From Cycas panzhihuaensis (Eukaryota; Cycadophyta): a DNA stretch of 64,000 nucleotides. Positions 36,247 to 48,082 of the stretch are shown in pieces; the first letter of the stretch is position 1; the number at the start of each line of letters is the position of its first letter. The stretch spans positions 243,109,741-243,173,740 of the forward strand of contig CM041465.1 in assembly GCA_023213395.1 (NCBI GenBank). The letters are read 5' to 3'. The notes under the pieces are model-generated. The model was given only the letters and a program-made list of their open reading frames with translations, did not search any database and was not told the origin of the DNA. Both the position numbers and the translations under genes were made by a program.

Positions 36247-38808
36247 TGGACGCGCTGCTACGGGATAACCGCCTGACTGATAGGCGCGGGGGAGAGATGG
36301 TGACGAAACGGTAGGAAGTGGAACCTACAAGGCAAGCAACCACGCAGAGGCGCCTGCGCGCCGGAGCGCGAGTTCTGGATCCGCAATGGAGTATGGCTAC
36401 TCTTGGGTGACCCTTCACCGCCTTGAGCGAAGGGCGAAGATACGTGGGACGAACCCGGGTTGACTGGGAGTAGGCCCTCCCACCCTTGGGTGGCCGTAAG
36501 GGAGAGAGAAAGAACCTAACAAGGATAGGCCAAGAACAATCCTATGCAATCTAACCGGTATACGAGCGATGGGAAGCAAGGCGCTGTAAGGTTAAGGAAG
36601 AGGGAGGAAGGGTAAGGGGAAGAAGACTCCTACAACCTTTCCTACGAATAACAAAAGTACATGCAACAAGGCAAACAAATCGCAAACCAATACTAAAAAG
36701 GCAATTTTCCCTTTTAATCTTTCGATGTTCTAATTACTAGGAAAAGAATAAAAGAAGGAAAAAAGACCAGGGTGCGAAGGGGAACAAAGCGTGCACCGGG
36801 CCAGGCGTGAGAGATGGCGTAGCCTTCAGAAGAGCACCCAACCACTCAAGCAGTCAGTCTGGGATGTGAAATGTAGCGAAGAAAGGGGCTTCCTTACCTT
36901 CCCGTGAAAAGTAAATGCGATAATCAAGGAAGGAAAGAAACGCTAACTAGCAAATGAGATAGCATAAAATATGACACATGCAAGGGATGCTTACCTACGG
37001 AAGGGGCAATGGGCAACGTTCTCGCGTCCCGAGTACCGTAAAGCAACAAAGGTCTCCCTCTTGAGGGGAGAACACCTACATGCAACACAAAGATCTAGCA
37101 ATATATGTCTAGCAACATAAACGAGAGTCTAAATGTACATGCATCGTTGTTAGTCCAATAAGGAAAATACCAAAGAAGAACGATCTAAATGAAAGGAAAC
37201 AACAAGGTAAGCCTCGAGTGGCCTACCGCATAAATGGTACCCAAACCTCTCCCAAGAGCCACGGGCGTGAGGAGAAAGTCAAGACTCAAGGCCGGAAAAC
37301 TACCGCAAGAAGGGGCAAGAAAGACCCAAAGACACCCACGGGAACCGGATGCTACGAGGAGCAAACCGCAAACCGGGGAGCAAAGGTGGAGAAGAACCCG
37401 CGGTTGGGGCCTATGGATGGCACCCAAACTGAATAAAGGGTCCCAAATCGGTACGCAACTTGTGATACCGGGTTTGGGCAACCAAGGGGAGCCTTCAACC
37501 CTTGTTTGCAAGCCAAGAGTAGCAGGCGAGAGGGAGGCTTTGGAGGGCTTTGAGCCGCTAGGAGCGTGGCGGTGGTGCGGAATCCACCCAGCTCCTCTCC
37601 AAAGCCTATGCAACCCCTCAACGCCACGCTTGACAAAGAAACGCAGTAAGAAGCGGAGGGAGAGTGGTACAAAGCCCCCAAGAGGGAAGAAAACCACCTC
37701 TCAAGCAACAAATGAGAACAAATAAGTCAAGTGTAAATATCACCAAAACAAATACAAAGTGAAGAGTACTGAAAGGGAGGCAAGGATTTGCCCACCCAAA
37801 AGATAATGAAGAAGGGCCGGAACAAATGCCCCAGATCTGAATAGAAAGGTGCTAGGGGCCTGCTATGGAGGTGGAACGGAAACACACGCAAACGGGAGCT
37901 CGTGGACCGCCTGGTAGAAAATTTGAAACCGCTTCAAAAGAGCCCTCTCCAAGGCGTTTGAGGGGCTGAGAGAATGTCTCAGCCAAGCCAAAGGAGAGTC
38001 AAGGTCAGTATGAAGAGTGCAGTCCATTCTTGCAGAAACAAATGTAAGAGCAGAGCAGGAGCGTGTTCCTCTTGAGAGTAAATCCACAGGTGTGCCAAAA
38101 AGATCCTTGAAAGCGAGCCAAAAGATGTTTAAGTACTAAAGCAAAACCCTAAAGTACGCGAATAAGGCACGTCTGTGAGGGAGAGAAGGCGCGAACCACG
38201 TGGCAGTTACGCAATAAATGCGAAATTGCCACCGGATTTTAAAACAAACAGAGACAGTATCACGGAAACTTTAGCTGCATCTGAATATTCCAGTGATCCA
38301 AAATTCCGACTAAGATCATGAAACTCCCGTGATCCAAGATTCCTACAGTACACACCTGGAGACACAAATGGGGCCCGCCAACCGGTCCAGGCTGGGGGCA
38401 AACGGCCGAAAAGACTAAAGGACAACTAAAACACCCACCCGGGAGCAAACAAGCCAAGAAACGGGCCCACGGGAGCAGAAATAGGCCCCCAAATGAGGTG
38501 GCAAGCTAACCAAGCGACGATGAGGCATCACACGGTGGAGGTGGCGCAAACCCTGGATCCGTGGAGAGAGGAGGGCAGATGCAGGAAGTAATACGGTCAC
38601 CAAGGTGCCACACTCGCTAAGAGTGTGCCCCTGCTATAGTCGTCATAGGCTAAACATAGGTGTGGACGACCACCAGGCCGGCCACTAAGTCATACGCATA
38701 CAAATATGTAAGGCATAATCAAGACATAAAAGTGATGATAATGCTAGAGACATACCTGCACTTACCTGAGTCGGTGATTCCGTATCCATTCCCGGAAGCC
38801 GGGAAACA
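36247..38808 (-). repeat. 3' LTR of element E (2562 bp)
   Basis: On the minus strand runs TGTTTCCCGGC (38808) to GCGTCCA (36247). Long identical stretches with the other LTR are broken by clustered small indels, mostly in CG-rich runs. It has CCACGTGG near 38200 and the perfect end palindrome TTCCCGG-CTT-CCGGGAA near 38790-38806. Confidence 0.93.
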
Positions 38809-38820
38809 CCGCCTGGCGTG
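38809..38820 (-). other. Degenerate polypurine tract of element E
   Basis: On the minus strand CACGCCAGGCGG comes before the LTR, where sisters have AAGGGGGTAG. The neighbouring bases are also altered, so it is damaged or wrongly assembled. Confidence 0.4.
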
Positions 38821-39189
38821 AGCCTCGCCGCCGGAAGCCTCGATGCGATGGCGAATCCGGCAACACAACCGCTGCAAGAGCACATATGTATATAGATATA
38901 TCAATCAAGATCAGATCAGTAGGCAAGGGTGCCAGCGAGTGTCGTGGCGGAACGCGCGGATACGAAAGCGGTGGAGACAACATAGGGCCGCTATGAGCCA
39001 CCTGGAAACCGACTGGGAGAAAGAGACAGGCGAGGGGGCTGCCCCCACCACAATGAATGCAAAGGAGCATGCAGGACCACGTGGGGAACAAATGGTGGGT
39101 ACCATAGTTTTACCTCGTTAGCAACCTGATTTTGAGTGCGGCGGATCGCGGGGCGGGCGACCAACCACCGAGGCTTGGGCGTGAAGGCC
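38821..39189 (-). other. Tail between second RNase H and 3' LTR, element E
   Basis: No gene is seen. It keeps the short inverted repeat CATAG-N5-CTATG at 38981-38995 found in B, C and D. Confidence 0.5.
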
Positions 39190-39594
39190 AAGCAAGACTC
39201 GAGGACTGGCCAAGGCGAGACAAAGGCGCTCAAGGATGAGGCGAACAAGGCTATCTCGCCTCAAAGATTGAGAGCCCGAGGGATAAGGCCGGATATCAGA
39301 AGAGAAACGCCGGGGAGGGATCCGGCGAAGCAAGAGTCCTCAAGTGAGGGCATCGCACCCCAGAGACTGGGTGAGATGAGACACCACAACTTGAGAGTCG
39401 CAGAGCAAAACAATGGGTCCGCGATGGAAACGAAGGGCATCGGTAAGGGCTTCGATGACACCGTATACTGGCTTCATTGTTGGTAGCCTCCGGGAGGAAG
39501 ATCCCAGAGCGAAGGAGATCATAACCAGAAGGGTCATGGAGAATCCACGCAATTGAAGGTTCAGGGTTACCGCGCTTCGGTAAAGATGTAGATG
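39190..39594 (-). pseudogene. Element E second (archaeal-type) RNase H
   Basis: Minus strand, starting at about 39594 with M-C-I-Y-I-F and frameshifted at once within the first-Asp motif. Further on, in another frame, E-A-L-T-D-A-L-R-F-H-R-G-P-I-V-L-L-C-D-S-Q-V-V-V-S-H-L-T-Q can be seen in pieces; it keeps the third catalytic Asp (L-C-D-S) that is Tyr in D and Asn in B. The last Asp block (A-D-S-L-V-R-L-I) is near 39240. Short indels, not stops, are the main damage. Confidence 0.65.
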
Positions 39595-39694
39595 CACATA
39601 GGTGACACAAAATCCAAGCAGATGATCGGTGATGAAGGCAACACTTAGAAAATGCAACAGTGGCCATCAAGGGTAGGAGGACCTAAGAATGAGG

Positions 39695-39705
39695 CGCCCC
39701 AGAGC
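39695..39705 (-). other. Deletion junction: antisense gene lost in E
   Basis: Sequence matching D near 35145 (just beyond the 3' end of the antisense gene) meets sequence matching D near 49165 (before the second RNase H). The complete antisense gene and its promoter are absent. Confidence 0.65.
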
Positions 39706-39742
39706 GGGCCACAGCAGAGGGACATGCATGGATAGTTTGGCG

Positions 39743-39814
39743 GAGGAAAGCACCTGCCTGTGGGGTCATATATAGGACCATATGATTGTACCCCCGCAAG
39801 GACACCGGCTTCCC
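39743..39814. repeat. Conserved inverted repeat block, copy in E
   Basis: On the minus strand, GGGAAGCCGGTGTCC and GCAGGTGCTTTCC around a TACAATCATATGG core. It remains although the neighbouring antisense gene is gone. Confidence 0.6.
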
Positions 39815-40276
39815 GTGATGTATGATGACATGATTTTGATATGTATATATGCATGGGGTGAGTGTTATGTTGTGTAGTAGGTGATTCATGTTATGAACAT
39901 TTTATTGTATGATGCACACGCTTCCTTCCATGTATAACCACACACCTAATGGGCACACACACACGCCGTGAGCTGGACGACATGGAGGTGTGAGGTTAGA
40001 AGGTATGCATACATGTCCGCAGGAGAGCATAACAGGATATGCGAAGGAAACACCAGACAGAAAGAGAGGCAACATGCCCCAAGCGTCCTCCCGGTTGGGA
40101 GATGCCCAAGCGAGAGGACCAAGGTTCCCAGAGGATACGGAACGCGGGTTCCGCTAGACGGAACCAGAGAGACAAAGCGGGTCCATCTTAAATAGCCATT
40201 CTACACGCTACGGGAAGAATGGGGACAACCTAAGATGGTAGTTTAGGCTCGTTTTGAGGAGGCGAGGGATCAAGGG
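39815..40276 (-). other. Spacer after integrase, element E
   Basis: Matches the D spacer in order; shorter, with an (AC)n run near 39955. No gene is seen. Confidence 0.5.
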
Positions 40277-40489
40277 TCAAGCGTAAAACTTCTTAAGGAA
40301 CATCCCATTAACGCTTTCTCAAATTCGAGCCCTCCGTGGTGGCTATCCTATAGGCACCATTATCGAGAGATTCGATAATGACAAAGGACCGACCCAACGG
40401 GGTTGGAATTTGGTCAAACGGTCATGGAGATATTCGAGCTTGAGGACATAGTCCCCGGAAACAAAGGGCTGAACGCAGTGTTTATCGTG
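40277..40489 (-). pseudogene. Element E integrase C-terminal fragment
   Basis: Starts in the D-K-H-C block and continues S-G-D-Y-V-L-K-L-E-Y-L-H-D-R-L-T-K-F to the stop at 40279. All catalytic residues are missing. At 40489-40491 it is fused to the reverse transcriptase start (I-V-D-F). The missing piece equals D 32018-34224, about 2.2 kb. Confidence 0.8.
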
Positions 40490-40490
40490 G

Positions 40491-42230
40491 AAATCGACGA
40501 TATGCGGATTGCCCCGCTCTTTTGGCAACGGAACAATATTAGAGACCCACTTAGGGTAATCAATAGAAGTAACAAGCTCAAAGATCCGAGCTTTTCAACC
40601 TCCATCTTGACGGCAGCAGAGCTTGGTGAAGAGGACGCCGCCGGGCGCATGTGACGCGCCAGAAGGGTGGTGAGGTTATGGGTGACAATCGAGGGTCGAT
40701 TCCCTTCATGTCAAGATAATCCCACGCCAAAATGTCTCGAAATTCCCGGAATGTAGGGAATATTCCCTAATCTCATCAGAGAGCATTCCGCCCCCACCCT
40801 AATGACCTTGCCCGGCCAAGACTATGTCTTGAATTTCCCCATGCACATGGCATTGCCCTCTTCAAAGTGAAGAGGGCAAGATCAACGGGAGGAGGAGGAA
40901 TAGGAGAGGATCGGATCGTGGCGTGGATCCGATCGCAAGGATCTTCCGGTGACCGAGCCGGTGGTGACCAGAAGGCAGATTAGGTGCAAGGCCCGCCAGG
41001 TGCTCCAGCAGGGCTTCATCATCCTCGAAATAGTCCACTCCATAGATGACCCTATTTCGAGTAGAAGAAGCGCTAGAAGGGAAAGGAGCAACGAGACCCG
41101 GGTGATCATCGGATCGCTCAACTCCTTCATGGAAATCCGAAGGAAAACCAGAAAGAGGCTCCTCGAGAGGAGCGAAAGGCAATTCCTCAAAACCATCACC
41201 TGTGGGGGGTAATGAAAAAGAAGAACTGGCGAAGTGTCAAGACGAGCGATGGTGTGTGACACGCACGAGGGGCTAGTCTCACCAACGAGAGAGGTTCCAA
41301 ACGAGGGTCTAGAGCGAGATAGGTACGGCCTATTGGCGCGAAGGAAAGAAATGGGTGGAGACAACCTCGTCTCCGTCAAGCGATTCATCATCACGAACGA
41401 AGCAAGGTACCCATAACTCCCGACGCCAATAGGGGCAAACGCCATGAGACTAGGAAGGGAAGATGTGGGATCTTCTTCCGACGGATTGGGTATACCAATT
41501 GAACAAGCCGAGGCGTGAGTGGGTGAACCTTGGTTTGCCGAATTGGCATAACGAGTTTGTTTGGCAAAAGGACGTTCACGGGGAACCACTCTCATCCGTC
41601 CGTCATGGACAAATTTAAGCTGTCCCCAAAGGGTCGAACACACGGCTCCCATTTGGTCGAGCCATGGGCGACCTAGAAGGAGGTTGTAATCCACGTCAAC
41701 CCCGAGGACTACAACATCAAGAAGAACAGTTTTGCCCCCAAGGGTGAGCGGAATCGCGATAGATTCGAGAGGGGTCTTCTCGCTACCGTCATACCCTTGG
41801 CATCGCCAGGAACGTTCCATATGAGATACCAAGCTCTTGCATAACACGCAAGGGCATGGCATCGATGTAAGAGCCGTTGTCGACAACAGTTCTTCTGAGG
41901 GTACAATCAGCGTGACGATCGTGATGGTGAATGGGAAGTTCCACCGACGCTCCTGCTCACCGGCGGGAGGAAGATCCTTAGGATCGAAGGAAATAGTGGG
42001 TCCGCCACCTGGGCGACGCCCAAAGCGTGACAGCACATCTCCCGATCCTAAAGCTTCCAGGAGGAGGGCGTTGCTCGGGACAACTCCTCGAGCGTCCATC
42101 AAGGACATTCCCCGCGGCCGTATGGAGCTCGTCCACGACGGAGAAGGGTTTACCCTTCCCGATGGTTGGGTAAGTGCCCTCGAAGTCGTAACGACCCGGC
42201 GCATGTGAATAGCCTTGGGGAAAAGAGGGA
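40491..42230 (-). pseudogene. Element E protease, linker and start of reverse transcriptase
   Basis: The protease active site V-V-D-N-G-S-Y-I-D-A-M-P has its Asp codon at 41881-41879. D-V-D-Y-N-L-L-L-G-R-P-W-L-D follows, readable in an ORF from 42204 to 40882. The linker block V-D-Y-F-E-D-D-E-A-L-L-E-H is near 41035. The first about 120 residues of reverse transcriptase are in broken frames until the deletion at 40490. The catalytic F-M-D-D is absent. Confidence 0.75.
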
Positions 42231-44515
42231 TTTTGAGGAAGGGTCTCCTAAGGACTCAAGGAACGGAAGAACCCAGCCTCCCGCCGCTTCCTTAGCGGCT
42301 TGAGATCGCGTAAGGGCGAAAGCCGAGTTGCTTCAAGCAACCGAATCACCTTCTTCCCTATTCCGGGTCGTGAAGGCGACGAGTACTGGCTAGGAGAACG
42401 AGAAGAGGAAGAAGAGTCGCGCCTTCCCTTTGTCGCGGAAGGGCGGGGATCGTGTGATCTTCCCTGCTACGGTTGTTCTTGGTTTGGGGGTTGCGATCAC
42501 GTTCCCCATGTTTAGGGAACGGATCCTTGTGAACAGGTTGGTCTAGATTAGGCCTTGAGGCCCGTTTGGGAGAGGAATCGTGTCGAGGGGCATCCTTTGG
42601 ATGCTGGGCCCTACAACGTGAATCGTCATGGAAGCAATCCCCATGAATGGAACACCACTTCTTCTCAAGCAGAGGGCCTGACCTTCTCGCTTGGGAGGAC
42701 CGGGCGTTCCATTCACGGGAAGAGGAGCTTGGGTAGTTTGTTGGACTTGTTTGTTTGAAGTAGGAGACGAAGGACCTTGAAGCTTGATCTCCTTCATCGT
42801 ACGCTCGAACGAGCGTATAGGCGATGTGAGGGATCTAAGGTCCTCCTGTAGGATGAGAGGAAGACCGGCTTACCGAGAAGGTTTAGCGTCTTTGGTAAGG
42901 TGGTGCCTCACTGCCAGTGAGGGCTTAAGAGGTTTCTTGAGACCGGCTTGGATCTCAATAGCCTCCAACGCCAAGCACTTGGCGATCATGGAGTCACATG
43001 TGGTCGCCCCATCTTGAGGACTTCCACGTGGACTTCGGACGTGCATTGACAAACAGTCCCGCTTGACTCCTCGGGCAAAGTCGCCTTGGTGGAGTGAAGC
43101 GGATCGGAATCGCCGCACAAAGTCACGATTCATCTCATCGTGACCTTGTTTGAGCGAGAGAAGGGATTTCATCCCGCTCTTGAATGGGCGAGCTACATCA
43201 AAGTAATTGATGAACTCGTCCACCAATTGCTGGAATGAATAGACTGAGTGGGCAGGGAGACGATAAAACCATTTAAGGGCGTCACCCTGCAAGGATCGAG
43301 GAAAGAGTTTCATCAAAATATGGTCGTAAGCCCAGTAGTCGATGCATGCCATAGAAACTACGGACATGCTCACGGGTTCTCATGACGAAGTCCCATCGAA
43401 TCTAGGAACTGTGGAGGGTGAGGCGGCAAGTTGGTTCGCAACGCCTCAACCGAGAGAGGGGTTGACCTAAAGTCCACGAAGGGGCGCGCCCCTGCCTGAA
43501 CCGTAGGATCAACGAACGTCGAAGTAGGTGGCGCGCAAGGAGCGGATGGGGGTAGGACACCCATCCCTCCTTGAGGAACCACCCTCACGACAAGAGGCGT
43601 GGAAAAGGGCGCCTTGGAAGGGAGTCGGATTCCCTTGCGAAGGCACAACGGATGGAACTGCATTGGATGGCGGACAAGAGGGATGCGAAACCGGGTTCTG
43701 CCCATACGGGCCACCCGTAGGTGGGGCCATTCCGTATGGGTGTAGCGGATCCACCCCATAAACGGGAAGACGGCTTCCCCTACCCTGCCCCCAAGGTTGA
43801 GAAGTATACCCTGGGGGAACGTAGAAAGAAGCACCAACGCGCTGGGTTGGAGGATGCGTGGGAACAAATCCCACCGATCAAGTGGAAGGCTAGCAGGCGA
43901 CTAGGCCTACTAGGAGCGGCATGTGCCGATTAGGGACTAAGACATTAGTTGGATCGGGAACGGGTATGCTAACCCCCAGCTGAGGGACAGACACACCGTG
44001 AGAAGGCCTTAAGGCATTAGGGCCTTGACAAGGGATGGAAGGTGCCACACGTGCCCCCACTGCAGAAGCGAATGGGGCGTCGCGTGAGGCACGAAAGGGT
44101 TTGTTGTCACGGAAAGGCGGACGAGGATGAAGCGTGAGGGGAAGAGGGGAGGAAGAGGCTCCCTGGCAGACACCCTCAAGCCATTCGGACGTGGTTGAGA
44201 GCATGCCGCACGGGCATCCGTCGAAGAGCCTCAAGCACGTCAAGGAGGAGTCCCCACATACCCATAAGAGGTGATCGGAGCTCGAACAAGGCATGTCCAT
44301 CTCAAGGTTCCTCATAAAATCGCCACGCTGCGGCAATCCTCAGAGGAACGGATCCCTCTACAGTGGGTAGAAGGATGGGGAGCACAAGAAAGGTGTTGAT
44401 CGATCGGGTAGTAAAAGGAGTCGTCACCCTCTTGGGTGGACTCCGGAATGATGAAGGAAGAGCTTGGGTTTCCATAGCAAGCGTGGTAGGTCCAATCGGA
44501 AGAGTACCCTTCCAT
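42231..44515 (-). pseudogene. Element E gag
   Basis: The ATG is at 44515 (M-E-G-Y-S-S-D-W-T-Y-H). Codon 29 is CAA here, while A, C and D have TAA. The Pro-rich region is at about 44100-43450, the Gag core at 43373-42870 (F-S-M-A-C-I-D-Y-W-like start, G-D-A-L-K-W-F-Y-R-L-P, L-K-Q-G-H-D-E-M-N-R-D-F-V-R-R-F). The zinc knuckle C-S-I-H-G-D-C-F-H-D-D-S-R-C is at 42663-42613. Frame changes cut it into at least four pieces. Compared with D, stops are few and indels many. Confidence 0.82.
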
Positions 44516-44760
44516 AGTCGGATCGGGATCCGACGAGGCAAGAAGGCTATACTCGGGGTCTTCTAACAAAGGGGGTAGACCGCGCAAACGACGAGAGAAA
44601 GCCAGATGCAAGGTCGGCCGAGCGATGTCGAAAAGAGAAGGAACGGTATAATACGCGCGTTGGGGGCTGCCCAACGTGGAGGTCAAGACAGGTATAGAAA
44701 GGATCACACAGGAGTAGCGAAACCAACCGAAGAGAGCGAGACTAGCTCCCTTACTGGCAG
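44516..44760 (-). other. Leader of element E
   Basis: Untranslated leader like that of D. An ORF runs through it from the LTR into gag (45382-44312), but it has no domain upstream of the gag ATG. Confidence 0.6.
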
Positions 44761-44778
44761 TCCCCAGTATGGTCGCCA
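44761..44778 (-). other. Primer binding site of element E
   Basis: Reads TGGCGACCATACTGGGGA on the minus strand, the CpG-preserved form from which all other copies differ by transitions only. Confidence 0.88.
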
Positions 44779-44779
44779 G

Positions 44780-47321
44780 TGGACGCGCTGCTACGGGATA
44801 ACCGCCTGACTGACAGCGGGGAGAGATGGTGACGAAACGGTAGGAAGTGGAACCTACAAGGCAAGCAAGTACCACGCAGAGCGCCCCCACGCCGGAGCGC
44901 GAGTTCGGGATCTGCAATGGAGTATGGCTACTACTGGGTGACCCTTCACCGCCTTGAGCGAAGGGCGAAGATACGTAGGACGAACCCGGGTTGACCTGGG
45001 AGTAGGCCCCTCCCACCCTTGGGTGGCCAGAAGGGAGAGAGAAAGAACCTAACAAGGATAGGCCAAGAACAATCCTATGCAATCTAACCGGGTATACGAG
45101 CGACGCGGGAAGCAAGGCGCTCGCGCGGTTAAGGAAGAGGGAGGAAGGGTAAGGGAGAAGAAGACTCCTACAACCTTTCCTACGAATAACAAAAGTACAT
45201 GCAACAAGGCAAACAAATCGCAAACCAATACGAAAAAAGGCAATTTTCCTTTTAATCTTCGATGTTCTAATTACTAGGAAAAGAATAAAAGAAGGAAAAA
45301 AGACCAGGTGCGAAGGGGAACAAAGCGTGCACTGGGCCGGCGTGAGAGAGATGGCGTAGCCTTCAGAAGAGCACCCAACCACTCAAGCAGTCTGGGATGT
45401 GAAATGTGCAAGAAGAAAGGGGCTTCTTACCTTCCCGGGAAAAGTAAATGCGATCTCAAGGAAGGAAAGAAACGCTAACTAGCAAATGAGATAGCATAAA
45501 ATATGACACATGCAAGGGATGCTTACTACGGAAGGGGCAACGGCAACGCGTTCTCCGGCGTCCGAGTACCGTAAGCAACAAAGGTCTCCCTCTTGCGGGG
45601 AGAACACCTACATGCAACACAAAGATCTAGCAATATATGTCTAGCAACATAAGCGAGAGTCTAAATGTACATGCATCGTGTTAGTCAATAAGGAAAATAC
45701 CAAAGAAGAACGATCTAAATGAAAGGAAACAACAAGGTAAGCTCGAGTGGCCTCACCGCAAATGGTACCCAAACCTCTCCCCAAGAGCCACGGGCGAGGA
45801 GAAAGTCAAGACTCAAGGTCGGAAAACTACCGCAAGAAGGGGCAAGAAAGACCCAAAGACACCCACGGGAACCGGATGCTACGGGAGCAAACCTGTAACC
45901 GGGAGCAAAGGTGGAGAAGAACCCGCGGTTGGGGCCTATGGATGGCACCCAAACACGAATAAAGGGTCCCAAATCAGCGGCGCAACTTGTGGCAACGGGT
46001 TTGGGCAACCAAGGAGCCTTCAACCCTTGTTTGCAAGCCAAGAGTAGCAGGCGAGAGGGAGGCTTTGGAGGGCTTTGAGCCGCTTAGGAGCGTGGCGGTG
46101 GTGCGAATCCACCCGGCTCCTCTCCAAAGCCTATGCAACCCCTCAACGCCACGCCTTGGACAAAGAACGCAGTAAGAAGCGAGAGGAAGAGTGGTACAAA
46201 TAGCCCCAAGAGGGAAGAAAACCACCTCTCAAGCAACAAATGAGAACAAATAAGTCAAGTGTAAATATCACCAAAACAAATACAAAGTGAAGAGTACACG
46301 GAAAGGGAGGCAAGGATTTGCCCACCAAAAGATAAAGAAGAAGGGTTGGAACAAATTTCAGATCTGAATAGAGGCTAGGGGCCTGCTATGGAGGTGGAAC
46401 GGAAACACCGCAAACGGGGAGCTCGTGGACACTGGTAGAAAAGCTGGAAACCGCTCAAAGGAGCCCTCTCAAGGCTGAGGGGCCGAGAGAATGTCTCACC
46501 AAGCCAAAGGAGAGTCAAGGCAGTATGAAGAGTGCAGTCCAGATTGCAAAGAAACAATGTAAGAGCAGAGCAGAGAGTGTTCCTCTTGAGAGTAAATCCA
46601 AAAGTGAGCCAAAAGATCCTTGAAAACGAGCCAAAAGATGTTTAAGTACTAAAGCAAAACCCTAAAGTGCAGCGAATAGGGCAGGCACGGTGGGAGGGAG
46701 AAAAGGCGCGAACCACGTGGCGGTTTTCAATAAATGCGAAATTGCCACCACGGATTTTAAAAACAAACAGAGGCAGTCGTCACGGAAACTTTAGCGATCA
46801 TGAATATTCCAATGGCATACCGAAAATCTGACCAGATGCTGAAACTCCGGCCAGATCCAAGATTCCAGACACACACGGAGACACAAATGGGGCCCGCCAA
46901 CCGTCCAGTCGGGGCAAACTACCGAAAAGGCTAAAGGACAACTAAAACACCCACCCGGAGCAAACAAGCCAAGAAACGGCCCACGGAGCGTAAATAGGCC
47001 CCAAATGAGGTGGCAAGCTAACCAAGCGGCGATGAGGCATCACACGGGTGGAGGTGGCGCAAACCCGGTGGATCCGAGGAGAGAGGAGGCGATGCGAAGT
47101 AAATGTCGGTCACCAAGGTGCCACACTCGCTAAGAGTGTGCCCCTGCTATAGTCGTCATAGGCTAAACATAGGTGTGGACGACGACTAGGCCGCCCACAA
47201 AGTCATACGCATGCAAATATGTAAGGCATAATCAAGACATAAAAGTGATGATAATGCTAGAGACATACCTGCACTTACCTGAGTCGGTGATTCCGTATCC
47301 ATTCCCGGAAGCCGGGAAACA
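44780..47321 (-). repeat. 5' LTR of element E (2542 bp)
   Basis: Partner of 36247-38808. Both ends are clear: GGGAAACA at 47321 and TGGACGCG at 44780. The perfect palindrome TTCCCGG-AAG-CCGGGAA is at 47303-47319. Confidence 0.93.
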
Positions 47322-47326
47322 GCCTC
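47322..47326. repeat. Target site duplication of E, right copy
   Basis: GCCTC, the same as 36242-36246; the antisense-gene exon of D resumes immediately after. Confidence 0.95.
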
Positions 47327-48082
47327 CACTGATCGCTAGACATGGGCCCTGTCCTCTGTCCCTCTCAGTCTCGTCTGCCACCTGTGGACCATCGGGGCCT
47401 GCTCTGTAATGGGGTGTGGTCCCCCCGCTGGTGCCACTGCCGCGAAGTGATCGAAGTACGAACACTGTAACAGTGTGCTATACGATAGTCCACCTCTGTC
47501 GGTCGTCCTGATAGTGTCCAACTGGGTGACGAGGTTCGCCACTATCAGGGCTGCCCAATCCATCCTCTTGTTGGCTTCGTAGTGGCGAACTGCATCCATC
47601 CACCCGCCCGGTACCTCCCTATAGTTCTGTTTCCAGGAAATCTGGAACAGAATACACAATACAACCAGTTTCCTCACTCGAGGAATCCCTGACATTAGTA
47701 TTGTCTGGAGGGGGGCTCCTCTCCGATCCCATCTGTCAGCCCCTGTGAAGAACAGGGCTACCTCCCTGTGTACTGCCTCAGTGCTGGGCAGCGTCCCTAG
47801 TCTCACCGGCCTCCCTATCGCCGGAACTCCCAGTATCCGCCGAATATCCCTTGGCATGACCGTCATGTCACCTACCTGCGGTAGGTGGAACACATATCTC
47901 CTCCTGTCCCAATGGGACACTATATCAACCAACAGTCTCTGATCTGATGTATACTGAGGTGTCTTGAGGGCCTTGTATAGGCCACACCTCTGTAGGATCT
48001 CCCTATCCTCCTGTGTTGCCATCTCCATGTAACTCAGCATCGCCATACCTACGTTCTCGCGGTTATCTACCGCGACGACAGC
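47327..48082 (-). other. Exon 2 of the antisense gene (D), 5' piece with the PMD
   Basis: 252 codons open from the acceptor to a TAG near 47350. It begins A-V-V-A-V-D-N-R-E-N-V-G-M-A-M-L-S-Y; the same start (V-E-N-R-E-N-I-N-M-A-M-L-S-F) is seen in C. The PMD N-terminal signature lies at about residues 30-90 of the exon. P-V-R-L-G-T-L-P, L-V-V-L-C-I-L-F-Q-I-S-W and M-V-H-R-W-Q-T-R-L-R-G follow. Confidence 0.8.

Larger units (their letters stand above)
36247..47321 (-). mobile_element. Element E: youngest copy, minus strand, internally deleted
   Basis: Flanked by GCCTC on both sides and bounded by two full LTRs (44780-47321 and 36247-38808). The internal part is only about 6 kb: gag, protease, linker and the start of reverse transcriptase are fused near 40490 to the end of integrase; the antisense gene is deleted near 39700; the second RNase H remains. 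It can therefore move only with proteins from other copies, unless the deletions came after insertion. It has the highest CpG content in the window, yet is broken by many 1-4 bp indels. Confidence 0.93.

Noticed and set aside
37234-37725. 163-codon plus-strand ORF in the E LTR
   Set aside because: It is antisense within an LTR, not kept in the other LTR of E (shorter and shifted there), and has a low-complexity basic composition.
44312-45382. 356-codon ORF running from the E LTR through the primer site into gag
   Set aside because: Only the part after the conserved gag ATG at 44515 has matches in sister copies; the upstream part is open by chance.
36247-47321. Two separate insertions (solo LTRs) instead of one element E
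   Set aside because: The outer ends share GCCTC, the inner ends have primer site and tract positions in the right order, and the internal genes run in one direction.
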